Shown one piece after another: positions 25,345-33,214 of a stretch of DNA of 64,000 nucleotides (within the stretch, counting starts at the first letter, position 1; each line of letters starts with the position of its first letter). Source of the DNA: Gemmobacter lutimaris (GTDB taxonomy: Bacteria > Pseudomonadota > Alphaproteobacteria > Rhodobacterales > Rhodobacteraceae); NCBI RefSeq assembly GCF_003570715.1, contig NZ_QXXQ01000002.1:372001-436000 (forward strand). The letters run 5' to 3'. Made by a program: the position numbers and the translations under genes. Below the pieces are notes generated by a model. That model ran no database searches and was not told the DNA's origin. It saw only the letters and a list, made by a program, of their open reading frames with translations.

Positions 25345-26175
25345 GTGACCGATTACGCGCGCCCTGAAACGCTTGATCATGCGCTTGGCCTGCTGGCGGC
25401 GGGGGGCTGGCGTGTGCTGGCGGGCGGAACGGATCTTTACCCCGCCACGCCGCGCCGCGCGCTGGACTTCGCCGCACTGGACCTGACCGCGCTGCCGGGG
25501 ATGACCGCGATCACCGAAACCCCCGAGGGGCTGCGTATCGGCGCGGGGGCCACATGGTCCGCACTGGCTGCGGCCGATCTGCCGCCGGCCTGTGCGGCCC
25601 TGCAACACGCGTCGCGGCAGGTGGGGGGCTGGCAGATCCAGAATGCGGGCACCATCGGCGGCAATCTCTGCAATGCCTCGCCCGCCGCCGATGGTGCGCC
25701 GCCGCTGCTTGTGCTGGAGGCAGAGCTGGAGCTTGCCTCGCCCCGTGGTCCGCGCCGCCTGCCGCTGGCCGAATTTCTGACCGGGGTGCGGCAAACGGCG
25801 CTTGCGGTGGATGAACTGCTGCTGGCCGTGCATCTGCCACGCAAGGCGCTGACGGGGCGGTCGGCCTTCCAGAAGCTGGGCGCGCGGGCGCATCTGGTGA
25901 TCTCCATCGCCATGGTGGCGGCGCGGCTGCGGCTGGAGGGCGGAGTGATTGCCGAGCTTGCACTCTCCGCCGGGGCCTGTGCGCCGACCGCGCGCCGTCT
26001 GGCAGCGGCGGAAACGGCCTGCCGGGGTCTACCTCTGGCCGAGGCACTGGCGCGCATCACGCCCGATCTGCTGGCCGCTGACCTTGCCCCAATCGACGAC
26101 GTGCGCGGCAGCGCCGCCTATCGGCTGGAGGCGGCGGCAGAACTGACCCGCCGCACGATGGAGGCCTCGGCATGA
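25345..26175 (+). CDS. FAD-binding subunit of a xanthine-dehydrogenase-family hydroxylase
   Basis: 276 aa from GTG 25345 (GAGG upstream). PCMH-type FAD domain: the flavin-binding VLAGGTDLYPATPRRAL near the N-terminus and QNAGTIGGNLCNASPAADGA (the T-I-G-G-N motif) near residue 100, then the CO-dehydrogenase flavoprotein C-terminal domain with GACAPTARRL. It passes electrons from the Fe-S clusters of the partner to an acceptor. The downstream Fe-S/molybdopterin gene overlaps by 4 nt. The gene order parallels E. coli ygfM-xdhD. Confidence 0.9.
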   Translation: MTDYARPETLDHALGLLAAGGWRVLAGGTDLYPATPRRALDFAALDLTALPGMTAITETPEGLRIGAGATWSALAAADLPPACAALQHASRQVGGWQIQNAGTIGGNLCNASPAADGAPPLLVLEAELELASPRGPRRLPLAEFLTGVRQTALAVDELLLAVHLPRKALTGRSAFQKLGARAHLVISIAMVAARLRLEGGVIAELALSAGACAPTARRLAAAETACRGLPLAEALARITPDLLAADLAPIDDVRGSAAYRLEAAAELTRRTMEASA

Positions 26176-28826
26176 TCTGCGTTAACGGCAAGCCTGTCTC
26201 CCTAAGCGGCACCACCCGACGCCTGTCGGATGCGCTGCGGGAGGAGGCGGGGCTGACCGGCACCAAGGTCGGCTGCGATGCCGGTGATTGCGGCGCCTGC
26301 ACCGTGCTCATGGATGGTGCGCCGGTCTGCGCCTGCCTCACGCCCACCGCCCGCGCCAAAGGCCGCGATGTTACCACCATCGAGGCCGACGATCCGCTGC
26401 TGACCGCGCTTCGCGCCAGCTTCCTGCGTCATGGTGCGGCACAGTGCGGCATATGCACCCCCGGCATGCTGATGACGGCGCTGGCGCTGCTGCGCCGCAA
26501 CTCCACGCCCTCGCGCGCCGATGCCGAGGCCGCCTTGGGCGGTGTTCTGTGTCGCTGCACCGGCTATCAGGCCATTATCACAGCAGTCTGCGATACCGCG
26601 CCGCCGCCTGCCGCGCCCGAGGGGCGGGTGGGGCAGGCCATTCCCCGGCTGGATGGTGCCGCCAAGGTGGCGGGCGATCTGTTCGGCGCCGATGTCTGGC
26701 AGAAGGGCGGGCTGGTGGCGCGGGCGATCCGGTCGCCTCATCCGCATGCGCGCTTCACCTTCGGTGATCTGGCAGCCTGGGCCGCGGCGCAGCAGGCACA
26801 GGTGTTCACGGCTGCCGACATCCCCGGTCGCAATGCCTTTGGCGTCATCCCGGCCTTCGCAGACCAACCCGCGCTGGCCGAGGGCACGGCCCGCTTCCGG
26901 GGCGAGGCGGTCGCGTTGGTGGCCTTCGAGGATGGGGCGGAACCAGACCTTTCCAGCTTCCCGGTCAACTGGCAGCCTTTGCCGCCGGTGACGATGGCAA
27001 AGGCCGTGGCGCCGGATGCGCCGCTTGTCCATCCTTCCCGTCCCGGCAATCTGCTGATCGCAGGTCGGGTCCGGCGCGGCGATGCCGCTGCCGCGCTGGC
27101 GGATTCGGCCTTCGTGGTCGAGGGCGAGATGCAGACCGCTTTCGTCGAACATGCCTATATCGAGCCCGAGGCGGGTGCCGCCTGGATGGAAGGTGACACG
27201 CTTTGCATCCGGGCCTGCACCCAGGCGCCTGTGATGGACCGCGACGATACCGCCGCCGTGCTGGGCCTATCGCCGGAGCGGCTGCGTATCCTGCCCTCGG
27301 CGGTGGGGGGCGGGTTCGGCTCGAAACTGGATGTCAGCCTGCAACCGCTGATCGGGCTTGTCGCGCTGCGCACCGGGCGGCCGGTGCGGATGACCTACAG
27401 CCGCAGCGAAAGCATGACTTCCACCACCAAGCGCCATCCGGGGCGGATGCGCGCGGCGCTGGGCTGCGATGCCGAAGGGCGGCTGACGGGCATGACCTTT
27501 GACGGCAGTTTCGACACCGGCGCCTATGCAAGCTGGGGCCCGACGGTGGCCAACCGCGTGCCGGTTCATGCCTCCGGCCCCTACCGGATGCCCGCCTATG
27601 CGGCCGAAGCGCGGGCGGTGCATACGCATGGCCCGGTTTCCGGCGCGTTCCGGGGCTTCGGTGTGCCGCAGGCGATGCTGCTGTCGGAAACGCTGATGGA
27701 CCGGCTGGCCGAAACGGCAGGCATCGACGCGCTGGAGTTCCGGCTGCGCAACGCCCTGCGCGCGGGCGACGAAACCGCCACCGGCCAGCACCTCGCCGCA
27801 CCGGGCATACATGAATGCCTGATCGCGCTGCGCCCGCATTGGCAGCGCGCCTTGGTCGAGGCGCAGGCGCCGGGGCGCGGGGTGGGGCTGGCGACCTGCT
27901 GGTATGGCTGCGGCAATACCTCGCTGCCCAATCCGTCGACCATGCGGCTGGGCCTGACCAGTGCGGGCGTCCCGGTGCTGCATCAGGGCGCGACAGACAT
28001 CGGGCAGGGGTCCAACACCGTCATCCCGCAGATCGCGGCCGAGGCGCTGGGCCTGCCGCTTGCCGCCTTTCGCCTGATCGGCCCCGATACCGCACTGACG
28101 CCGGACGCGGGCAAGACCTCGGCCAGCCGGCAGACCTTCGTCTCGGGGCGTGCCGCGCAGGCGTCCGGGGCGGCGCTGCGGGCCGAGATCCTGCGGCGGC
28201 TGAACCTCGGTCAGGGCGCGCGGCTGACGCTGGAAGGCGCCACGCTGACAGGCACCGAAAACGGCCGGACCGCGCGGCTCGACCTGTCCGCGCTGCCCGA
28301 GGGCCCCTTTGGCTATGTGCTGATGGCCGAGGAAAGCTATGACCCGCCCACTGCGGCCCTGGACGAAAACGGGCAGGGCATCCCCTATGCCGTCTATGGC
28401 TTCGGCGCGCAGATGGTGGAGCTTGAGGTCGATGCTGCGCTGGGCACCGTGCGGCTGCTGAAAATCACCGCCGCGCATGACCTTGGCCGCGCCATCAACC
28501 CGCTGCTGGCAAGGGGCCAGATCGAGGGCGGTATCGCGCAGGGTATCGGCCTTGCGCTGATGGAGGAATACCTGCCCGGCCGGACCGAGAACCTGCATGA
28601 TTACCTGATCCCCACCACCTCGGACGTGCCGCCCATTGAAAGCCTACTGATCGAGGTGCCGGACCCGGAAGGCCCCTTCGGCGCCAAGGGCCTTGGCGAA
28701 CACACGCTGATCCCGACAGCGCCCGCAATCCTCAATGCGATCCGGCACGCGACCGGCATCGCGCTGACCCGCGTGCCGGTTCTGCCGCATCGGCTTCGCG
28801 CGGCGATTTCGGGGGGTAGGGCATGA
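26172..28826 (+). CDS. Fused [2Fe-2S] / molybdopterin subunit, xanthine-dehydrogenase family
   Basis: 884 aa. Residues 1-140 are the two-cluster Fe-S domain: a plant-ferredoxin-type set Cys35, Cys40, Cys43, Cys55 (GCDAGDCGACTV) and a helical set Cys92, Cys95, Cys127, Cys129 (QCGICTPGML, LCRCTGYQ). From about 150 follows the molybdopterin domain with VGGGFGSKLDVSLQP, SGAFRGFGVPQAML and the C-terminal GPFGAKGLGEHTLIPTAPAI, whose Glu is the expected catalytic base. Such enzymes hydroxylate N-heterocycles or aldehydes with water-derived oxygen. Fe-S/Mo fusion with a separate FAD subunit resembles E. coli XdhD/YgfM. Substrate not assignable. No XdhC maturation factor is nearby. Confidence 0.92.
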   Translation: MICVNGKPVSLSGTTRRLSDALREEAGLTGTKVGCDAGDCGACTVLMDGAPVCACLTPTARAKGRDVTTIEADDPLLTALRASFLRHGAAQCGICTPGMLMTALALLRRNSTPSRADAEAALGGVLCRCTGYQAIITAVCDTAPPPAAPEGRVGQAIPRLDGAAKVAGDLFGADVWQKGGLVARAIRSPHPHARFTFGDLAAWAAAQQAQVFTAADIPGRNAFGVIPAFADQPALAEGTARFRGEAVALVAFEDGAEPDLSSFPVNWQPLPPVTMAKAVAPDAPLVHPSRPGNLLIAGRVRRGDAAAALADSAFVVEGEMQTAFVEHAYIEPEAGAAWMEGDTLCIRACTQAPVMDRDDTAAVLGLSPERLRILPSAVGGGFGSKLDVSLQPLIGLVALRTGRPVRMTYSRSESMTSTTKRHPGRMRAALGCDAEGRLTGMTFDGSFDTGAYASWGPTVANRVPVHASGPYRMPAYAAEARAVHTHGPVSGAFRGFGVPQAMLLSETLMDRLAETAGIDALEFRLRNALRAGDETATGQHLAAPGIHECLIALRPHWQRALVEAQAPGRGVGLATCWYGCGNTSLPNPSTMRLGLTSAGVPVLHQGATDIGQGSNTVIPQIAAEALGLPLAAFRLIGPDTALTPDAGKTSASRQTFVSGRAAQASGAALRAEILRRLNLGQGARLTLEGATLTGTENGRTARLDLSALPEGPFGYVLMAEESYDPPTAALDENGQGIPYAVYGFGAQMVELEVDAALGTVRLLKITAAHDLGRAINPLLARGQIEGGIAQGIGLALMEEYLPGRTENLHDYLIPTTSDVPPIESLLIEVPDPEGPFGAKGLGEHTLIPTAPAILNAIRHATGIALTRVPVLPHRLRAAISGGRA

Positions 28827-28839
28827 GGCTGCTTTTATC

Positions 28840-28884
28840 TTGGCTTAAGTATCCTCGGGGGTGTGGGGGCCGACAGCCCCCACC
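28840..28884. repeat. Intra-operon AAGTATCCTCGGGG element with GC hairpin
   Basis: TTGGCTTAAGTATCCTCGGGG resembles the sequence before the hairpin at 4754. It is followed by a perfect 8-bp stem GTGGGGGC / GCCCCCAC with loop CGACA (28863-28883). It fills the 82-nt gap between the molybdopterin gene and the reductase-like gene, the largest break but one in the operon. It could attenuate or process the transcript. Confidence 0.6.
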
Positions 28885-28908
28885 AACCTCGCCATCCGGG
28901 GCCACGCC

Positions 28909-30348
28909 ATGACCAGTGCGCCTTCCGAAAAGATCCGCTGCGATGCCTGTCCGGTGATGTGCTACATCGCCCACGGTCAGACCGGCGCCTGCGACCGCTA
29001 TGCCAATGATGCGGGTCGCATCGTCCGCACCGATCCCCTGGTGATGCTGTCGCAGGCTCTGGCATCGGGCACCCCGGTCATTCCCTTCGCAGGTGCCGGC
29101 TGGGAGGGCACGTTGGCCCCGACCGACGCCACCGTCACCGCCATAGGCGCAGGCACCACCTACCCGGATTTCAAACCCGCGCCCTTCATCGTCGCCTCCC
29201 GTCCCGAGGGCGCCGACATGGTGACCGTGGTGACAGAGGCGATCTTTTCCTACTGCGGCGTCAAGGTGAAAATCGACACCGACCGCTTCCTTGGCCCCGA
29301 GGGCGCCACGGTCCGCGCGGGGGGCGAGGCGGTGGGGCATGTCACCACGGCCGAATATGGCTCGCAGATGCTGTCACTGGGGGGGGTGCATCACCTCACC
29401 GGCGGGTCAAAACCCGAAGGGCGGCTGACCTGTTCCACCCTGCTCGCGCTCTGCAACCGGGAGGCGGTGGAGTTGGCAATCGACGGCGGCTCGACCGTTA
29501 TCGTGCAGGCGGGGCGCGCGCCGATTGTGGATGGCAAGCCCGAGCACCGGATGCGCGTCGGCTGTGGCTCTGCCACCATCGGGATGTTCGCGGCGCAATG
29601 GCAGGGTCTGGTGGACGAGGTGGTGGTGGTGGACGACCATATCACCGGCGTGGTGTCGGAACATCAGGCGGGCAAGGTGATCGGCTGGCCGCCCAGCGGC
29701 ATCCGCATAAAGGGGCATCGGTCCACCCCCGGCCGCTATTTCCGCGTCTCCGACCCCGGCCTTGGCTGGGGCGGCACCCGGCTGACCGACCCGCTGGAAA
29801 TCCTCGGGTCCTGGGAGCCGAAGAAGGGTGCGCGGCCGGGGCTGAGCCTGTTGATGGTTTCGACCACGGGTGAGGATTGGGGCTTCTACATCCTCGACGA
29901 CAGCCTGACCCCGCAACCCGCCCCGCTGCCCGAAGCCCTGCGCGCCACTGTCGATCTGATCGCGGAAAACTGTGAACCCTCGCTTTGCACGGTGCTGTTC
30001 ATGGGCGGGGCAGGGGGCAGCCTGCGGGCAGGGGTCACGCGCAATCCGGTGCGGCTGACGCGTTCGGTCCAGACCGGGGAAACCGTGCTGACCTCGGGTG
30101 GCGCCGACTGCTACATCTGGCCCGGCGGCGGCATCACCTTCATGGTGGATGTGACGCGCCTGCCGCCCGGCGCTTTCGGCTATGTGCCGACCCCGGCGCT
30201 GGTGGCTCCGCTGGAGTTCACCCTGCCGCGCGACGCCTATCTTGCGCTGGGGGGCCACGCCGAGGCGATCCGCGATCTGCCCGACATCCTGCGCGTGGGC
30301 GGCGAATACCCGACCGCCGCGCGCATCCTGCCACGGGGGGAAGCATGA
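28909..30348 (+). CDS. 6-hydroxynicotinate-reductase-like iron-sulfur protein
   Basis: 479 aa from ATG 28909 (MTSAPSEKIRCDACPVMCYI). The N-terminus has a CX2CX3CX9C set (Cys11, Cys14, Cys18, Cys28), suggesting a [4Fe-4S] cluster. More cysteines lie at 116, 175, 182, 219, 355, 360 and 401. Gly-rich blocks such as VGCGSATIGMFAAQW and FMGGAGGSLRAG follow. I recognise the family annotated as 6-hydroxynicotinate reductase; the Eubacterium barkeri enzyme reduces 6-hydroxynicotinate to its tetrahydro-oxo form and carries Fe-S clusters and a covalent flavin. This protein lacks an obvious extra ferredoxin domain, so substrate and exact cofactors remain open. It follows the hydroxylase genes and overlaps the UPF0280 gene. 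Confidence 0.75.
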   Translation: MTSAPSEKIRCDACPVMCYIAHGQTGACDRYANDAGRIVRTDPLVMLSQALASGTPVIPFAGAGWEGTLAPTDATVTAIGAGTTYPDFKPAPFIVASRPEGADMVTVVTEAIFSYCGVKVKIDTDRFLGPEGATVRAGGEAVGHVTTAEYGSQMLSLGGVHHLTGGSKPEGRLTCSTLLALCNREAVELAIDGGSTVIVQAGRAPIVDGKPEHRMRVGCGSATIGMFAAQWQGLVDEVVVVDDHITGVVSEHQAGKVIGWPPSGIRIKGHRSTPGRYFRVSDPGLGWGGTRLTDPLEILGSWEPKKGARPGLSLLMVSTTGEDWGFYILDDSLTPQPAPLPEALRATVDLIAENCEPSLCTVLFMGGAGGSLRAGVTRNPVRLTRSVQTGETVLTSGGADCYIWPGGGITFMVDVTRLPPGAFGYVPTPALVAPLEFTLPRDAYLALGGHAEAIRDLPDILRVGGEYPTAARILPRGEA

Positions 30349-31184
30349 TGGCCGCCGAAGCCCGCCGCCTGCCCGATGGCCGCCTGCATCTGCACCACGG
30401 CCCGATGGACCTGATCCTTGGCGCCGATGGCACGTCAGAGGCGGTAGAGGCCGCTTTCACCGCTGCCACCGCCCGCTTCGCGCCGCTGCTGGAGGAACTC
30501 GTCGCCGAGCTTCCCGCGCTGCGCAGCGCTGCGTCGCTGCCCCTGCACGGGGCCACAGCGCGGCGGATGGCACAGGCGGTGGCGCCGCATCGGCCGGGTT
30601 TCATCACCCCGATGGCCGCCGTTGCGGGTGCGGTGGCCGAGACGGTGCTGGACGTCATGCCGCGTCCCGGCCTGACCCGCGCCCATGTGAACAACGGCGG
30701 CGACATCGCGCTGTATCTGACGCCCGGCACCCGCTACAGCGCCGCCATCGCGGGCAGCGAGGCCCGCGTGACGATCCAGCATGCCGATCCGGTGCGCGGC
30801 ATCGCCACCTCGGGCTGGCGCGGGCGCAGCCAGTCGCTTGGCATTGCCGATGCCGTCACCGTGCTGGCCGCCAGCGCCGCCGCCGCCGATGCCGCCGCGA
30901 CGATGATCGCCAACGCGGTGGACCTGCCGGGCCATCCCGGCATTACCCGTCTGCCCGCGCGGCAGGTGAAGCATGACAGCGACCTTGGCGATCTGCCAGT
31001 GACCATCGGCGTGGCGCCATTGACCAGGGATGAGGCAGAGACCGCCCTGGCCCGCGGCGCGGTCGTCGCCCGACGGCTGATCAATTCGGAAGTGATTGCC
31101 GGGGCGGCGCTTTTCCTCCACCCTTGCCTGCAAACCCTCGGCCAGCCGCTGCTGGCCCCCATGCCGGAGCCCTGCCTTGGCTGA
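30345..31184 (+). CDS. UPF0280 family protein (ApbE-like fold)
   Basis: 279 aa from ATG 30345 (overlapping the previous stop; ATG 30348 is equally possible), GGGGGAAGC upstream. UPF0280 landmarks are AGAVAETVLDVM, AHVNNGGDIALYLTPG and IATSGWRGRSQSLGIADAVTVLA. The N-N-G-G-D and S-x-G-I-A-D-A motifs echo the flavin-transferase ApbE fold (N-x-G-G-D, S-x-x-A-D-A-x-x-T). Biochemical function is not established to my knowledge. Since the characterised 6-hydroxynicotinate reductase has covalent flavin, a role in flavinylating the upstream protein is an attractive inference. Overlaps the next gene by 8 nt. Confidence 0.8.
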   Translation: MMAAEARRLPDGRLHLHHGPMDLILGADGTSEAVEAAFTAATARFAPLLEELVAELPALRSAASLPLHGATARRMAQAVAPHRPGFITPMAAVAGAVAETVLDVMPRPGLTRAHVNNGGDIALYLTPGTRYSAAIAGSEARVTIQHADPVRGIATSGWRGRSQSLGIADAVTVLAASAAAADAAATMIANAVDLPGHPGITRLPARQVKHDSDLGDLPVTIGVAPLTRDEAETALARGAVVARRLINSEVIAGAALFLHPCLQTLGQPLLAPMPEPCLG

Positions 31185-31758
31185 TTTTCCCATCCGCAAG
31201 ATCGTGACGCTGACCGAAGAGATCCGCCATGACGGCGGCCCCGCGCCCGACGGGCCGCGCCTGCGCGGCGCCGTGGTCGCGGTGGTGAAGAACCCCTTTG
31301 CCGGGCGCTTCGTGCCCGACCTGCAAGCCGCGATGGATGACCTGAAGCCGCTGGGCCTTGCCATGACCGACCGGCTGATTTCGGCGTTGGGGGGGCGGGA
31401 CGGTATCGACGCCTATGGCAAGGGCGCCATCGTCGGCGCGGCGGGCGAGCTGGAGCATGGCGCGCTCTGGCACGTTCCGGGCGGCTATGCGATGCGCGAG
31501 CGGCTCGGCGAAAGCCGCGCCATCGTGCCCTCGGCCAAGAAGCTGGGGCCGATGGGTGCCAGCATCGACATTCCCATCGGTCATATCAACGCGGCCTATG
31601 TCCGCAGTCATTTCGACGCGATGGAGGTCACGGTTCCCGATGCGCCAAAGCCGGACGAGATCGCCTTTATCCTCGTCATGGCCAAGGGGCCGCGTATCCA
31701 TGCCCGGATGGGCGGGCTGGAAGTGCATCAAGTGAAGGGGGAGGACGGGCTGCGATGA
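31177..31758 (+). CDS. PF06684 'amino acid synthesis' family protein
   Basis: 193 aa. The best start is TTG 31177 (MADFPIRKIVTLTEEI) with GGAG 8 bases upstream; it overlaps the UPF0280 stop by 8 nt. Family landmarks are RGAVVAVVKNPFAGRFVPDL, YGKGAIVGAAGELEHGALWH, PSAKKLGPMGASIDIPIGHI and a C-terminal MAKGPRIHARMGGL. Crystal structures of this family (formerly DUF1185) show a chorismate-mutase-like fold and only suggest a metabolic role. Located mid-operon, it probably acts on an intermediate of the same pathway or binds a ligand. No catalytic residues can be named. Confidence 0.8.
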   Translation: MADFPIRKIVTLTEEIRHDGGPAPDGPRLRGAVVAVVKNPFAGRFVPDLQAAMDDLKPLGLAMTDRLISALGGRDGIDAYGKGAIVGAAGELEHGALWHVPGGYAMRERLGESRAIVPSAKKLGPMGASIDIPIGHINAAYVRSHFDAMEVTVPDAPKPDEIAFILVMAKGPRIHARMGGLEVHQVKGEDGLR

Positions 31759-33131
31759 TCCGGCGCGGCGGTCTTGCACTTGGCCTTGCGCTCGCCCCGG
31801 CGGGGGCCCTGGCCTGTGCGCTGCCGCCGTCGATCATCCTGACGCTGCCGACCGGGCATTACATGGCCGGGGCGGCCGGGGTAGTGGCGCTGACCGCGCT
31901 GTGGGGCGGCGCGGCGCGGCGGCTGCCCGCCTTCCGCGCCCGGCTGCTGCTGGAGCGCGCGGTGTTTCTGCCCGAAACGCTGACATCTTACCTCAGCTTT
32001 CTGGCGCTCTTGGGGCTGCTGTTTCTTGGCTTCACCGGCACACGCGATCCGATGCACAACCTGCTGACGCTGGTATTCTGGACCGGGATCTGGGTGGCGC
32101 TGCCGCTGGCCTCGCTGATCTTCGGTAACCTGTGGCGGGCGCTGAACCCGTGGACCGGGCCGGTGCGGCTGACCCGCCGGCTGATCGGGCGCGAGCGCGG
32201 CATCGGCCTTGCGCGGTTCGGCCACTGGCCCGCCGTAGCGGGGCTGCTGGGGTTCCTCTGGTTCCAGCTTGTTTCACTTTCGCCCGACGATCCGCTGGTG
32301 CTGGCGCAGGTGATCGGGGTCTACTGGCTGGCGGTGTTCGTCCTTGCCGTGCTGGAGGGCGAAAATTGGGTGCAAGAGGGTGAGTTCATGACGCTCTACC
32401 TAGGTTTCCTCGCCCGCATCGCCCCCTTCTGGCTGGAGATCGACGGTCCCCGCGCCCGGCTTTACGCGGGCCTGCCGGGCACGCAAATCCTGCGCCTGCC
32501 GCCGCTGGCACCCTCGACCGTGATCTTCGTCACGCTGGCGCTGGCAGGGCTGACCTTCGACGGGCTGATGGAGACCTTCTTCTGGATGGCGCTGATTGGC
32601 GAGAACCCGCTGGAATTCACCGGCCGGTCCGCTGTGCAGGGGGTCAACACGCTGGGCCTGCTGGCGGTCTGGGCGCTGACGGCGGGCAGTATTCTGGGCG
32701 TGCTGGCGCTGGGGCGGCGGCTGGGGCGACACACCGGGCCGTTCTGGGCCGGTGCGGGGCCTGCCATGCTGGCCTTCCTTGCCATCGCGGCGGGTTATCA
32801 CGCGGCGCATTATCTGGTGACGCTGCTGACGTCTGGCCAATATGTGCTGGCGGCAATGAACGACCCGTTCTTCCGGGGTGATGCCCTGCTGGGGCTGGAG
32901 CCGTTCTTCGTGGGCTTCGGCTTCCTGACCGATCAGGCGGCGATGACGGCGATCTGGAACAGCCAGTTCGCCCTGATCCTTGGTGCACATCTTCTGGCGC
33001 TGCTGCTGGCACTGCATCTGTCGGCGCGGGTGGGCGATACCCGCGCCATCGCCCATCTGCCGATGACCGCGCTGATGGTGGGATACACGGTTCTTGGGCT
33101 CTGGCTCTTGTCCTCGCCCAGGGGGGTGTGA
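31755..33131 (+). CDS. Unrecognised polytopic membrane protein of the catabolic operon
   Basis: 458 aa, ATGA overlap with the preceding gene. About 11-12 hydrophobic segments can be drawn (roughly 5-22, 35-52, 78-96, 104-124, 158-176, 182-201, 252-272, 296-320, 333-358, 376-395, 399-423, 436-455). Conserved-looking loops are FGNLWRALNPWTGPVRL, EGENWVQEGEFMTLYLGF and AAMNDPFFRGDALLGLEPFF. Histidines at 349, 352, 412, 421 and 434 lie in or near the last membrane helices. It does not look like a standard transporter family. A substrate channel, a membrane electron-transfer partner, or a membrane hydrolase (I am faintly reminded of proteins annotated fenitrothion hydrolase) are all possible. I do not assign it. 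Confidence 0.75.
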   Translation: MIRRGGLALGLALAPAGALACALPPSIILTLPTGHYMAGAAGVVALTALWGGAARRLPAFRARLLLERAVFLPETLTSYLSFLALLGLLFLGFTGTRDPMHNLLTLVFWTGIWVALPLASLIFGNLWRALNPWTGPVRLTRRLIGRERGIGLARFGHWPAVAGLLGFLWFQLVSLSPDDPLVLAQVIGVYWLAVFVLAVLEGENWVQEGEFMTLYLGFLARIAPFWLEIDGPRARLYAGLPGTQILRLPPLAPSTVIFVTLALAGLTFDGLMETFFWMALIGENPLEFTGRSAVQGVNTLGLLAVWALTAGSILGVLALGRRLGRHTGPFWAGAGPAMLAFLAIAAGYHAAHYLVTLLTSGQYVLAAMNDPFFRGDALLGLEPFFVGFGFLTDQAAMTAIWNSQFALILGAHLLALLLALHLSARVGDTRAIAHLPMTALMVGYTVLGLWLLSSPRGV

Positions 33132-33140
33132 AACAAGTCA

Positions 33141-33168
33141 TTGCAAATAATGCTGTTTTTATTTGCAA
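33141..33168. promoter_or_regulatory. Perfect 10-bp inverted repeat before the substrate-binding-protein gene
   Basis: TTGCAAATAA, 8-base spacer, TTATTTGCAA, 9 nt after the membrane-protein stop and 46 nt before the binding-protein ATG. The segment is AT-rich. A further ATACAAA at 33171-33177 repeats a half-site of the operon palindrome at 25283. It could be an operator for an internal promoter or an mRNA stem-loop. Confidence 0.5.
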
Positions 33169-33214
33169 ACATACAAAACCATACGGGCGGAACGCCCGGC
33201 CAACAGGGGAGACG

